The notes: generated from the letters alone by a model not told the origin. A DNA stretch of 64,000 nt from Acanthochromis polyacanthus (GCF_021347895.1 NC_067122.1:35310215-35374214); one strand, 5' to 3'. Counted from the first letter of the stretch, positions 36,501 through 51,240 are shown. Program-made: numbers and translations.

Positions 36501-37270
36501 CACCGTTAAACAGAAAAAGAAAAAAGTAAGGGAAGTGCCTTCTACAAACATATTGGAGGAAATGAAGGAGCCAACAGTGCAGCATTGAAGGTCAAGAACA
36601 ACCAAACGGTTAGAAGGCTGGAGGTCAGCAGAACACAATGAAGAAAAGCAGCTTTGGTGCAACAAAAACAGGATTAAAGAGGCAAAGCAAACAGACTCCC
36701 TACAAACTCGGTGATGCCGTCTTCCTTACTCGGAGGATCTAAGCATCATTTGTTGTGTTGAAGTGATAGTTTGGTGTTCTGTCTCTGCAGGTCATTCAGA
36801 ATCCTGATCTTCAGAGTGTGAATGCTACAAATTTAACTGAAATTACAGTTTCTGTCAATGCATTTTTTGTCATAATTAGCAGTGAGCAGTAATAGAAACA
36901 GCATTTATTGCTAGAAATATTCCTGTTGTGTCCTTTAATCAACCTCTTCAATGAATAATGTATTTCATCGCTTCAATTCCATGTTATCTTGCTAATATGT
37001 GGCTAAACTATATGCTAGCACTCTCCAGACTGTATTCTGGTTTGTGTGAAAATGATTTGGATTGTTACGTTGGTATAACAAGAACAGGGATGTAAACTCA
37101 TTTTAGTTCAGGTTCCACATTCAGTCCAATTTGATCTGTAGTGGGTCAGACCAGTAAAATCAAAGCATAAAAACATGTAAAAAACCATGACTCTCAATGT
37201 TTCCTTTGTTTTAGTGCAAAAAAAGGACATTCTGAAATGTTCACATTTAAGGAATTATCTTTTTACAAAA
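33560..37270. other. Unannotated stretch
   Basis: I see no gene, RNA or definable repeat. The 101-residue frame at 34895-35200 has no recognisable motif and is not called as a gene. Confidence 0.4.
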
Positions 37271-37429
37271 CATTATGAATGACCTGAAATTTTTTTTTAG
37301 AAAAATGAAATCAATCTCAGTAACATTCAGCCTCAGTTTATCATTTCCACATTACAACTTCCAGATCACAGAGTGTCAACAAAGAAACACAACATTTAGT
37401 CACAGCTATCTGGAACTGAATGATATAGT

Positions 37430-37880
37430 ACTGATCAAAATGACAAAAATCGCACAAAAAACAAAAAAAAGATGTAAGATTACAAAAATGAGACAGAAAA
37501 CGATAAAAGTGAGAAACAGAATGACAAAAAACAAGACAAATGACACGAAACAAACCCAAAAAAGACAAAAAATGTACATAAAAAAGCTATATAGTGACAA
37601 AAAATGGACAAACAACAAAAATGAGACAAAAAATTTGACAAGTGAGACAAATGAGAAATGTGAGAAACAAAACAACAGAAAAATATACAAACAACAAATA
37701 AAGCAAAAACATAAAAAGACCAAAAAAATTCGACAAAAAACACAAGTGAGACAAAAGGAAACACAAAACAAAAAAACAAAAAATGAGAGAAACAACAAGA
37801 GTCAGACAAAAAAACAAAAAACAACGAAAACAAGACAAAATGTTACAAAAATGAGACACCAAACAAAAAAAGAACAATCT
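37430..37880. repeat. A-rich degenerate repeat, gacaaaaa/atgagacaaaaa words
   Basis: About 450 bases are built from variants of gacaaaaaa, acaaaaatgagac and aaacaaaaaac. The plus strand has almost no T, which keeps stop codons rare and yields an artificial Lys/Thr/Gln-rich frame of 213 residues and Phe/Cys-rich frames on the other strand. It is a degenerate simple repeat, not a gene. Confidence 0.85.
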
Positions 37881-38144
37881 AGTATTTTACTTTATGATCA
37901 GAACAACTTGTTATGATCTAGAAATGATTTTAAATTTATAGTTTTACTAATTTACAATCTGCAGCTATTTTGTACCTATTTTGTTTTAAAACATTATTTG
38001 AAGCTCTGTGCTCTGTTTTCTGTTGTGCAAAATTATTCTTACTTTGATTTGCTTGTCTGAATAAATAAGGGGAGCATGGACAGCTCTGGTAAAAAAGTTA
38101 GTATTCAGGACCATGAACAGCTCCGCAGAGACGGCTCCGCACGG

Positions 38145-38545
38145 TCAGTGCGCACAGGGATATTTACCTAATGTCTCTAAAGCTTCGACAAAATAGCCTC
38201 GGATCACTTTTGGGTCACTGCTTGTTTTGTAGGCATTCAGCCAAATTACTTTAGGAGAGAAGCCATCGATACACCCATTAATACACACACCAAAAGGTTT
38301 CAGTTTGAGTCGATGTGCCAGAAGTCCCTTTGAGAAGTGCTGTCTTCTGTACAGTCTACGTCGCTGTCTGAATGCTGACCCCTCTGGATCCAGCTCGGCC
38401 AGTATGAGTCGGACTTCTTCCTTCTTGACTTTTAGGCCATTTTCTTGGCACTAAGTGAACATCCACCGATATCCATGCATCATCCCCGGACCTTGTAATT
38501 GTTCCTGTATGAAATTAATGACACGGCCCAAATCTGAGTCCTTCT
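38145..38545 (-). pseudogene. DDE integrase-like fragment
   Basis: Translated on the minus strand, the block reads QEQLQGPGMMHGYRWM, a stop at 38451-38453, then VRLILAELDPEGSAFRQRRR and, further on, LKLKPFGVCINGCIDGFSPK followed by VIWLNAYKTSSDPKVIRGYF and VEALETLG, ending at TGA 38145-38147. This matches, from memory, the integrase-core proteins found in many copies in fish and molluscs (consensus LDPEGVELRxRRRLxRR, WHIDGYDKLKPFGICINGCIDGFSRKIIWLNAY, NDPxVIxGYFxEAV), possibly Ginger-type. The WHxD segment that should supply the first catalytic Asp is shortened by several residues and not recognisable. With the internal stop and missing C-terminal half, this is a relic. Confidence 0.65.
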
Positions 38546-38556
38546 CCCGCCGGCTG

Positions 38557-38717
38557 ACGTTTTATCTTAAAACGTGCACACGTTTTAACATATCGTGCTC
38601 ACGTTTTAGCTTAAACGTGACCATGTTTAAGCTAAAGCGTGCCCACGAATAAGTATCTCAAGCGCACGCTTTAGTATCACGTGTGCACGAATATGTATCT
38701 CGTGAGCACGATTTATA
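38557..38717. repeat. Chain of short palindromes around CGTGnnCACG
   Basis: In about 160 bases there is a series of near-palindromes: aaaacgtgcacacgtttt, gcttaaacgtgaccatgtttaagc (two halves of 11 around ac), and cgtgcccacg, cgtgtgcacg and cgtgagcacg, with aatatgtatctcgtg spacers. Each centres on CGTG and CACG separated by two bases. No coding potential is seen. It lies directly next to the integrase relic, at the upstream end of that relic's frame. Confidence 0.65.
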
Positions 38718-40972
38718 TTTTTTTTCCTCTGTGGCACCTTAGGGGCTCCGTAGAAAGTGAAATCCAGATGGATTTATGAATGGAAGACTCGACAGCATGT
38801 CTTTCTGCAACCTCAGTCAGTGAATATATGGCAGCCTGGTTATATTCTATCCATGGATAATGCCAGTAAATTCAAATTAAACACAGACTTTGCCTGTCTC
38901 AGGTGGATACGCTGCAGAAACCACAGAACTGTGGGTAATTTTTAATCATATTGGGTCCTCAGATAGTGCTAGCCCTGTGGAAATAGGCTGAAGTTGCATA
39001 TTGGGTCACTATATGTCTCTACATGTTAATGTTTGTTTCTGACATTTTCTCTCTTTTGTTCTCAAAATAAGTGTAAAATTAGAAACTGCATCTGAGCATA
39101 CAGCTAAATTCAGATGTTTGGGTCATTCTCACCTGACATGAATGTATCACTGGGAGGTGCAAATGCAGCTGGTCTGATGATGCATAGATTTTTGTTTGTT
39201 TGTTTGCATGAGGCTGTGTTCTAGGACTCACACTGCATAATAAAGACTTTAATGTGCCACTTTCCACATATGCAACTCTTCCCACTGCTAAGAAGTTATA
39301 CAGTCTTGATTTTTTTTTTTTAGAACTTGCATTGTATTGAAGCTTTTATGACAACAGAGCATTTTATACAAAGATAACTAATCAGACAATATAGAGATAA
39401 AAAGAAATAAGATGAGACTTGTTTTTTAAAACAAATACAATGGGATCCTGTGATTGCACAACATTAAAGAGGTTCAGGCTAAGTGGTACAGCCGGAAGGA
39501 AGGTGTAAAAAGTGTCTAAGTTAGAAAGGCCTCTACTGGCGCCATCACGATCTAAAAATGTGTATTTGGAGTCTCAGTAAATAAGTTATCTTTTCCATAT
39601 GGTAGAGTTCTTTCACTTTATGAATCCAGGTTTGAAGAGACGGTGGCTCTGTTCTCAACCAGAAAGTCGTGATGCATTTCAGGGCTGCTGCAAAAAGTGT
39701 GTTCAGAAGGTAGATCTCTGCTCGGCCTTGTACCCCTGGTGGGGTGATACCTAGTATAGCTACCTTTAGGTCCCTTGGTATTACAACTTGAAAAATTTGA
39801 ATTATTGCCTTATAAACGTCATCCCAGAATGTCTGTATTTTGGGGCATGTCCAGAAGATATGTGTATGGTTAGGAACCTCAGTGCCGCAATTTTTCCAAC
39901 ACAAGCTGGGGACATTAGGGGTCATTTTAGCAACAATATCTGGGGTGCTAAAATATCTACTAATTATTTTCCATTTAAATTCTCTCCATGTATTTGAGTA
40001 TGTGGTCTGGTGTGCCACTGTGGAACCCTCTTTCCACATTTCATCAGATATACTTTGGGCCGTTTCTGCCTCCCATCTTTGTTTTGTCACAACGGGCTTA
40101 TTTTGAGCCATTGTCGCAAATATTTTGTATAACTTTGTAATTATTCTTTTATCCTCTTCCCGCTTTTGAATTTGAATCAAGAAATTTTCAGTTGGTGATG
40201 GGTCCATCACTTGTCCCCATTCTTTGTGAGATAACAAGAAAGACCGTATTTGGAGATACCTAAAGAAATCATTTTTTTTAAGTTGGAAGAGTCCTTTTAA
40301 CTGTTCAGATGACAAAATACCATCCCTATCAATCAATTGATGGATATAAACAAGACCATGATTAACCCATTTTATAAAGCCTGAATCGAATCTGTTTGGT
40401 GTGAAGGATTTAATATGTTCAATATTAGACAGAGCAGATAATTTAGTTGGTAATTTGAAAGCGACTCCGACTTTCTTCCAAATGTCAAGCGTGTTCCTAG
40501 TCCACCTTGAAGTACTCTTAACTGGGGTATCAACAATTGGTAGTGCTTGTAGTGATTCAGAGCACATTGCTTGTTCGATGCCCAGCCATCTTGTATGGAC
40601 ATCATTTTGCATCCACGAAGTCAATGGTTTTAATTGTGCTGCCCAGAAATAATGTTTTAGATTCGGGAGGTTGAGACCTCCTTCTTCCTTGAGTCCTTGG
40701 AGTGTTTTATATTTTATTCGTGGGCACTTGCTTTGCCAAATGAATTTTGAAATGATTTTGTCCATCTCTTCAAATGTTGCCTTTGGAATCGCTATGGGTA
40801 ACATTTGGAATAAATATAATAACCTTGGAAGTATATTCATACGAATTGATTCAATGCGTCCTAGGAGAGATAAGGGCAACACGTTCCAGTGGTCTAAATC
40901 ATTTTTTTTTATAGCTGTAATCATTTTACCATAATTTGCCTCAAATAAATTGTCCAGTGAGAGAGGAATATA

Positions 40973-42607
<1,635 letters not shown>

Positions 42608-44899
42608 TAGATACCCAAATATTTAATGTTATCTTTAGCCCAATGAAAGCCACTTTGTCGTTTTAACTCCAGTGGTATTTTGCACAAGACATCCATTGCC
42701 TCAGTCTTGTCTACATTAATTTTATACCCCGAGAAATATCCGTAAGATGATATCTGTTTTAGTAAACAAGGAACCATGTTGGACGGTTCAGTCAAATATA
42801 AGAGGACGTCGTCTGCATACAGAGATGTTTTATGTACTTCTTCGCCTATTGTGATTCCTTTTATGTCGTTGTCATCTCTGATAAGTTGAGCTAAGGGCTC
42901 AATGCTGATAGCAAAGAGCAAGGGAGACAGTGGACACCCTTGTCAGCATCCACGGTCCAAATTAAACCTCACAGATCAAACTCCATTGACTGACTGCTGC
43001 TTGGGGTGAAGAATATATAGTTTCAATCCAATCTCTAAATTTAGGTCCAAAATTAAATCTTATTAACGTCTGAATTAAGTATTTCCATGACACTCTATCG
43101 AATGCTTTTTGAGCATCCAAAGATAACACAGTTGTCATAATTTTATTATGCTGTTGATGAGATATAATATTAAGTACCCGACGCAAATTATTCCCATAGT
43201 GTCTGCCGGCAATAAATCCAGTCTGATCTGGATGAATGATTTCTGTTATTATGTTGTTTAATCGACATGCCAGCGCAGCTGTCAGGATACGAACATCTCC
43301 ATTCAGCATAGATAAAGGTCTGTAAGAGCCACAATCCGTGGGATCCTTGCCCTCTTTATATAATACTACTATTGTGGCTTCTGACCATGATGGAGCCATA
43401 GTTTTTCTTTTTAATGAATAGTGATAGGCACTTAAGAGAAGTGGAGTAAGCTCCTCCTGGAAACATTTATAAAGTTCATTTATGAATCCGTCTGGACCAG
43501 GGCATTTATTTTTTTTGAGAGATGAAATAACCTGTTGAATTTCCCAGGATTGAATTGGTTCATCTAGGTCTGCTGCCACCGTATCGGATAGTCCAGTTAT
43601 ATTTATATTCTGTAAAAAGTGTGCTATTTTAGGTTCATCAGGACATGTATCAGAATCTTGATAAAGGGATTCCTAAAACTTTGCAAAAGTTTCAGCTATT
43701 TCCTTAGGCTTAACAATGGATCTGCCTCCCAGCTTTAATTTATGTACAGTATTGGAGGATTGCTGCTTCCGTAATTTGAAAGCCAAAAGCCTACTCGCTC
43801 TATTTCCATGTTCGTAATACTTATGCTTGGCAAATCGCAATTTTCCTTCTATCTTTTCCGCTAGCAACTCCTGTAGTTCTTTACAAGCTACATTTAGATC
43901 AGCAAAAAGGTTAGGTGATGAACCTTGTTTGTGCCTATGTTCCAATTCGCAAATTTTTTCCTCCAATTCTATTTGTTTCGCAATCTTTTGTTTCTTTTTT
44001 GCCGAGGCATAAGAAATTGTGCTTCCTCTCAAATATGCTTCTGCACAAACCCACAGCACTATGGGAGATACATCAGATGTATTATTAGTGTCCAGATCAT
44101 TTTTAAGCTCCGTTTTGATAAGTGTAATAAAGTCTTTATTGTTGAGAAGCGAGACATTTAGTCACCATTACTTAGAGGATGGTGTCTGGCATATAGCCCA
44201 CCGGAGCAAAACTGGAGCATGATCTGAAATTGTAATGGGCATAATAGTTATATCCTCAACTCTTAGTTTTGGGTGTAAAAAAAGACCAATCCTTGAATAG
44301 GAGGCATGTCTATTAGAGCAATATGTATAATTTCTTTCTTTTGGATATTTAGATCGCCATACCTCCACTAAACCGGCCTCTGCAGACAAGTATTTTAGAA
44401 TTTTACCCATTTTAGGTATAGGGGTTTTAGAAAGGGGTTGCTTGTCTTGTTGAGACATAACACAGTTAAAGTCTCCACCTATTAGTAAGATACCCGAACT
44501 GTACTCAGTAATCCTATTAAATATTTGCTTAACAAAACTCGGTTGGTCTTCGTTTGGGACATAAATATTTACAAAAGAGACAGGGATGCCATCAAGCATC
44601 CCTTTCACCAATATAAATCTACCCTCATTGTCTTTATGTACCATAGTTTCAATAAAATTCACTTGTCTATGTATCAGTATCGCCACCACTCTTCTTTTCC
44701 CAGAACAGTGGGATGAGTAATAGACTTTGTCTGCCCAGGATCTTTTTAGTTTTAGGTGTTCATCATCTGTTAAGTGGGTCTCTTGTAAGAACGCTACTTG
44801 ACATTTGAAGTGCTTAAGCTGCAATAGTATTTTTTTCTTTTTGATCGGGCTATTCAGACCCTTCACATTATAGCTTATGATTGTCAATGGATTCATGAC

Positions 44900-45569
44900 T
44901 TAAAACGTAGGTGTGATTATATGAATAAGGTGTCTGGGATGTACAGGAGTAGGATCGGCCACAAACAGGATGTTTAGAGTACAACTGCGGCAGTCTACAA
45001 ACAATGCATAAAACAGTCCCATTAGTTAAAGTTTGTCTCTTTGAGAAATTTATAATCAAGCACATAAAAAGAAAAAGCTCTGTTGCATTTTTAAATGTTA
45101 GATCCCTGGGGAACAGTGGGATCAGAAAGCAAAAAACATATAGATTAACAATAATTAGAACTAGTGAGAAACAAAATCGTGGGTTCAAGTCCCTAGCCAC
45201 TGTGAAAAAGCAGCAAAAATCACAGTCCCCTTCAGTGGGCTGTGTATCTACCAAAAGGAGAAGCAAAAAGTAGAATAAAAGCAAAAATAAATATTGGGTC
45301 TTAAGCCCCTACAGACCAATTATGAGACGAAATTAAAATACTAAGCAAAAAAAAAAATAAAAAAAAATACACATGGGTTTACAAACCATGTAAAATATGC
45401 ATCAGTGCTCCAACAAGATATGTGATTGCAAATGGGATTAAATACCCTTGTCTTAGAGAATATCTAGTTTAAGTGAAAATATGAAAACAGACTATGTTGC
45501 ATGCCAACTGTATATTCATCCAACGGCAGAAATACCTTAAGAGTCCTTTTCAGCTGTGGAGAGAACAGT
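44900..45569. other. L1 inter-ORF and ORF1-distal sequence, no gene seen
   Basis: Between the start of L1 ORF2 and the MITE lies AT-rich sequence with an A-run at about 45346-45368. The 45004-45273 plus-strand and 44868-45284 minus-strand frames have no motif. The final bases next to the MITE (45537-45569, minus) may be the last codons of ORF1. Confidence 0.4.
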
Positions 45570-46503
45570 GGGCCTCATTCATGAACGTGTTCGTAGAAAA
45601 GCATTCGAAAGAACGGCTTTAAGAACTCCCAAGAGAAAAGTACGTTGGATTCACGATGCGTTCTTGACAAGCCAAATCTGTTCTTAGGAGGGAGATGTGC
45701 CGGATTCAAGAACAGTCTCTACGAACACCCTCCCCTCTCATTAACATGACATTTACATTGTATTGACTTGTAAATGTAAAAGGTACACCCTCTAAACTTC
45801 CTTATAAGGCAGCAGCAAGAGCGTGTTTGAGACACGTGAGCACTGGAGTGCAGGTGAAACTCCGCCCACCAGAGTGATGGTCATTTCTGCAGATGACAGA
45901 GCTTCAAACAGCCAATAAAGTCTGACCTGAGACAGTTAAACTTTTATACTCAGAAAGGGTGTGTGTCGTAATAAAACATCCTCTGCCTCTGCTGCAGTGA
46001 CAGGTAAAACTGCCCAGGCCATGTCCGCCTTGTCTCCCCGGTCAGCGCGCATGTGCACACTGGGGCGCGTGCACATGGCGGCGGTCATCACGCGTGCACG
46101 CTGTAGTGGTCATTGCGCTTGTACCTCCCACAGACCTCCAAACACGTTAATGTGACCAAGTGCAGCTTCAGATCTAAAATCTGATTTTGAGTTTAACTGG
46201 CACTGAACTATTAAACCATTGATCACTAAAATTCAATTGAATAAATCTAGTTTTAAATTAAATAATTTGTGGTAATATTTGAATCATTTTAAGAAAGAAA
46301 TTCAAATTTTTGGATCACTTTTGACTGTAACAAAATTCGAAAAGAACAGATTTTTTGTGTGTAAGAGTCCTCCTGAGTGTTCTTAGAATTTGTTCTTACT
46401 TTTAAGAACAGGTCAGTTAAGAACATGTTCGTGAATGCCAAAAATCTTCTTAAGAAGGCTCTAAGAACAGATTTGTTCTTAAGAACGCTTCATGAATGAG
46501 GCC
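45570..46503. mobile_element. MITE with GGGCCTCATTCATGAA ends, 934 bp
   Basis: The left end GGGCCTCATTCATGAA (45570-45585) is matched in inverted orientation at the right end (46488-46503), and gttcttaagaac-type words fill both subterminal zones. The interior is unlike the ends: its centre (about 45830-46150) is GC-richer, with cgcgcatgtgcac and cacgcgtgcacg words. No transposase is present. The element separates the end of L1 ORF1 from the following L1 sequence, so it inserted into the L1. A target duplication was not clear, so the superfamily is open. Confidence 0.7.
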
Positions 46504-46735
46504 CAATGTTCTGAATGTAAGCCATGGCTTTCGCAAGGTCTAGGAACTCCTGGGTCTCGTTCTTGAACGTGACGCTGAATTTTGCTGGGTAAAGGAGTCC
46601 AAAACGCACATCACGCCAACCTCATAATGCTTTCCGGGCATCTGAGAAGGCAGCTCAGGCTCTTGCAACACTTGTACTATAATCCGGAAAGATACTGATC
46701 TTTTTGCCATTGTACATCAGTGAAGCGTTGTCATA
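46504..46735 (-). pseudogene. L1-type ORF1 C-terminal fragment
   Basis: On the minus strand the block reads SLMYNGKKISIFPDYSTSVA and, after a frame change, MRFGLLYPAKFSVTFKNETQ then EFLDLAKAMAYIQN. These match the C-terminal domain of L1 ORF1p (transposase_22 family), an RNA-binding chaperone that coats LINE RNA. The RNA-recognition and coiled-coil parts are missing because the element is truncated at about 46735. The MITE is inserted right at the end of the frame. Confidence 0.75.
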
Positions 46736-47075
46736 AAACAGAAGGATGCAAGGCGTCTGAACAAACTGATTAAAAAAGCTGCTCTGTGGTTGGAATCAGA
46801 TTGAACACATTGGAGGATGAGGTGGAGAGACGGGCACTGAGCAAGATGGAGGCCATTCTGACAAACATGGATCATCCACTTCACATCTGCTTCAATGAAC
46901 AACGAAACATCAGTGGACGGCTCCTATCCCTGCGCTGCAAGACCGAAAGATTTAGGAAATCTTTCTTGCCATCAGCAGTCAGGCTATTCAATTCAAAATT
47001 AAACAGATCAGAACCCTGACAACTGAATTTCCCTTCGGGGATGAATAAAGTGATTCTGATTCTGATTCTAATATC
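46735..47075 (+). pseudogene. LINE 3' end, L2/CR1/Rex1 group
   Basis: The plus-strand frame 46786-47019 reads RLNTLEDEVERRALSKMEAI, then MDHPLHICF and CKTERFRKSFLPSAVRLFNS. This is the conserved C-terminal end of reverse transcriptases of this group (ERR.LSK, DHPLH, TERFRKSFLP.A..LFN). It is followed by gggatgaataaagtgattct and a short tgattc repeat as 3' tail. Everything upstream is missing. It abuts the truncated end of the L1, in opposite orientation. Confidence 0.8.
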
Positions 47076-47218
47076 CTTTTAACGCAGATGTTTTAATGTG
47101 ACTGTTTTCATTTTTCCTGTTTTATTAGCTTACTGTATGTCCTGTTTCTCTTTGATTGTAAAGCATATTAGGGTCGTGCTACATAGTGATTAGCACTCTA
47201 GGCTGACTTAGGTTAACT

Positions 47219-47223
47219 GATTC

Positions 47224-47266
<43 letters not shown>

Positions 47267-47268
47267 AA
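47219..47268. repeat. (GATT)n microsatellite
   Basis: About twelve tandem GATT units. Confidence 0.95.
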
Positions 47269-47279
47269 TTGACATGATA

Positions 47280-50200
47280 CATGAAGTGTATATTATAGAA
47301 GACTGGGTCCAGCTGTTGCAGCTGAGGCTGAAGTAGAAAACAGCAGAAATCCAGGCTGTAGAGGAGATTTATGAAGAATTGTCTTTGTTTTACATGCACA
47401 ATTTTCTTTCTTTCTTTCTTTTAAAAAGGCAGATTGAAGATCTTGCTTCTTAAGAAGAACATAGTAGCCATGATGCAAACTCTGGAGAAGAAGCTGCTTA
47501 AAAGTTCAGGGTGACTCTCACCAGCAGAGTCCTGAAAGAAACTAAAAGAACCAAATTCAAAGGAGCCACCATCAAGGCTTCCAAAGACCCTTTTTCATGA
47601 GATTTCAAGGACAAGAAAAGGACCTGCACATAAAATTGATGTTTCTGGGCATCTCTGCAGACGACTCTGCATCCAAAGCTGTACTATTATATCAGAAAAG
47701 CTTCCATCAAAGAATAACTTTGCACTGAAGCACAAGAGCTATGCTGACTTGATGCAGAAACTGGCAGCTGTGTGAGAATGACTCCTTCTGAAGAAAATGA
47801 CCCTGAATCAGGTCCAACCTGGCAGCTTTAAGTCTTCTACTCTTGGAAAATTTTAAAACCAAAGTCTTTTCTTGTATCTCATTGAATTAGGCCTCAGGTA
47901 GTTAGTTGTTTTCTGGAAATGTGGAATACAATCATGTAATATTAATCATATTATCATGTCAGACATCAAGAACTCATCTTGATTTCATATGAATCAATGA
48001 CTTCTTTTAATACAGTCACTTGTTATTGAAATGTTGAAGAACAATTAGAGGAAAATCAGTGTCCAAGTCGATTTCGAGTATTCTGTAACACCCCCAGACC
48101 TCTCTCACTTCAACATATTATTTTGCTCTCATTCAATATATTGCTAAAATAAAATACCCAAACTACTTTCAGTTACTGCATCATTTTGTGGAAGGACCTA
48201 CCCTTCCACACCACAGTGGTGGAGGCCAGTGAGCAGATTTAGTTTGGCTCAAATCTATTCTATCTGTAAACCTGCTGAGCTGAATGTCACTAAGGCCACT
48301 AAATAAAGCTAACTGTAGTCACAGTATCCCGCAGAGAAAGCATCACATTGCCATGGGAACCTACATCTATTCAGCTGGTGATGAAGAAATCACATAAATA
48401 TGTTTTTATGTTTGGTTTGTTTACTCTGCTGCTACTGCAGCTGATAGAACACAGATTAGAACGCTGATTATTCTATTGTTATTTATTACAGAGAATATCC
48501 AATCAGCAATGTTAATTTTACTTTGATTTGGCCTCAAAGTAAAGTGATTTCTTGTACTATGGCACAGTGTCAGATTTAAACACACTTCAGTACAATATCA
48601 TGTCTAAACACATGAAGTGTGAAGTTTAATAACTTTATTGGGCAGCTGTCAGAAGTAATCAGCTACATTGATCCGTAAAATAAATATATTAACACATGAT
48701 TAACAATCTCTATATATGGTTGGAAAACTTACTGTCATGGGAACTTTAAGATGATAAAAACTGTAATGACTTTCATGCGATTGTTTGAAATTAGAAATAC
48801 TATTAAACATGTAGAAGTCAAAAGTAAAGTACAATGAATGTGAAGAAGAGAGTCTCACGGTGCTGTTGCTTCATTAATATTATGTAAGCACAAGCGTGAA
48901 TAATTTCGGTATCTCAACTCAGTGAGTCTGTTTTATTCCTCTGTGACTTCTTTAAACACGTGGCATAATCAGAGTGAATATTTTTAGGGTCCCAACAACC
49001 CAATTAAATAAGTCTTCATGCTTCAGAGAGTTACAGCAGACTACTCTTTAAAGTCCCCCATGCTCACCCAGGGCAACTCTTCACTACATCACATTTCTGT
49101 TTAATTATCAAACAGCCTTAATAGGTAACTTTAAAGTCAGCCGTAGCCTAAAATGTTTCACTCTCCTTTAGGATTTATGAAAATGTTGCAGGTGTTGAGT
49201 TACTTTGTTGTTTCTGCACTGTGTAGCTAAAATTCTTTTACCTGCACAGTTAAATTTCTGTTAAGAAAACCATTTAGGCATCAGTTTGAAAGTACGACAC
49301 CAAAGCTGAATCTGCTTAATTGGGAAAATGCCGACACACATTATACATGAGAGCTAACAATGGATTGGGGATGCATGGTAATTTCTGCTTTGCAATTAGA
49401 GCTGTGTTTCTGTTGCCTTTAGTCAAATCTGAATTGAATCTACTCATTATATTTAATCAATTCAAATCCCCAATCAGGCTGACTTAAAGTGAGCTTTGAG
49501 TTTAGCAAAGTCAAAAAACACAGTGAGTGTGAATGACAGCAGCAGCGTAGAAAGATCACAGCGTTTAGATATTTAGGTTTCATTTCTGGGCTGCTGAGAG
49601 CTTATCTGTCTTTATATTCAGTCTGGGTGTAAAAAAAAAATTACAGTTTTCAGCAGACAACATACACCATCCGCAAAAACATTCATGTTATTGTACAAAG
49701 ATGCTTCTTTTCTCTAAGAGACAACATCTGGCAAAACTCTGTCAGAAATAACCAGATGATCCAACCACAAGTTAGGCTTTTACTAAAATTACTCAGAAAT
49801 TTAAAAAGGTTTCAAAACAAAAAGTATTCCTTTAGGACTACAGAGATTATATGTATTAAGCAACAATGACTACATTGACAGAAATGTAAGTTAAAATTTA
49901 AAATTTAGGCCTCAGTTAATACAAATTTTAATTTTGGCAGCAGCTTTACAAACAGCCACTGCAGCTCTGATCGGCTAAAAACCAAACAGTTCTTTTCCTT
50001 CTCTTCCTCTTTTCCTGGAATCAATTTCTGCCAAATCTGATCTCATGGCCTCAAATGACAGAAAATGGTTTCAAGTCTCAAATGAATGATTTATTGATAC
50101 ATGTAGAATGAAACCTTGTAAAAACACTGAGCAATCATGTTTGACTCACGTGTTATAGGAGCATAACTCTGACCCATATTTCAACCATTAATTCAACTTT

Positions 50201-50690
50201 TACTTAAACTCTAGCTACACTGAGATATGGAGCCCAGATTTACAGTTCAGACAAGTGAGAGAATAGATGATGGCTCATAAATAAGAATGGATGATGATAA
50301 TAATAAAAGTATTAATAGAAAAAGTCAGTATAAAAATAAGAACATCAGTTAGAGCATTTCAGGAAAACAAGAACAGATTATGTGATGTTGTCTATTTTAC
50401 TTGTGTATTTTATGCTCTTTTACCTTTTTTCATATTTGTTAAATTACTTATTTATTTAATATTAAAATTAATATTTCTACTTTTATTGTTATTGTAGGTT
50501 TGCCCTTTAATGTCCTTTATTCCACTCGTTCTTTTCCCTTAGTTTGATATTGTAGAATTTGGTGCTTTACTTATTATATTTGCATCTATGGGTGTTTGCT
50601 GCATTGATTTCTTGTTTTAGAAGTCTTCCTCCACATTTTGACCCACTGACCTTGTGTGAAGGAGTGTTACGGTCACATGGAAGCATCCTT
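47280..50690. other. Unannotated stretch
   Basis: No supported gene or repeat is seen. Within about 47300-47830 several short frames in different phases (for example IEDLAS, LKETKRTKFKGATIKAS, FALKHKSYADLMQKLAAV) give an impression of decayed coding sequence, but I cannot match them to a family. Confidence 0.35.
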
Positions 50691-50739
50691 CTCCCAGTTC
50701 ACTCACTTTCAATGATCAGCAGGTCATGCAGGTCTTTTC

Positions 50740-51240
50740 AGGCTTCCTCTTCCAGCAGGGTTTGATGTTTCCTCTTTTAGGATCCAAACATGTGACCAGG
50801 CCAGATGAGATATGTATTCCAACTGAATCAGATTCACACAAGGGAGCAGCAACGATTTCCTCACCTTATCTCTAAATGTGAGCCCAGCCACCCTAAAGAG
50901 GAATCTCATTTCAACCATCAATCTCATTCTCTCAGTGGCTACTCAGAGCTCATGACCATAGATGAGGGCTGGATGAAGACTGACAGCTAAATGGAGAGCT
51001 TCCTTTCCGCCACTGCTGATGCTGCACCAATCCGTCTGTCCATCCATATTCCCATCACTCATGGGGGGAAGATCCCAGGACACTTCAACTCCTTTTCCTG
51101 GGGCAGCAACTCCAACCCTCATAATGACACCGTTGAAGTAATTAACTAAAAACCCTCTTCCTGTAATGAAGTGGCAAATATCACCGCTTGAGGCTGAAAC
51201 CAATGTGGAAGCACCTGAACCCCCTCAGCCTCGAGGATAT
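50740..51240 (-). pseudogene. LINE fragment related to the copy at 17783-19090
   Basis: Minus-strand frames give MRFLFRVAGLTFRDKVRK (compare the consensus MSFLRRVAGLSLRDRVR), ISHLAWSHVWI and, upstream, ALIYGHEL. These belong to the same C-terminal LINE region as the copy near 18 kb. DNA phrases such as cctcaccttatctctaaatgtgagcc are shared with it, and this copy is uninterrupted where the other has an LTR-like insert. Frames are broken. Confidence 0.7.

Noticed and set aside
37275..37916. 213-codon plus-strand frame and several Phe/Cys-rich minus-strand frames
   Set aside because: They arise from a T-poor degenerate A-rich repeat. Composition is repetitive and no domain is present.
47300..47830. 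Possible decayed host exon or processed pseudogene
   Set aside because: Short suggestive peptides in different frames, but no family could be named and there is no poly(A) tail or duplication.
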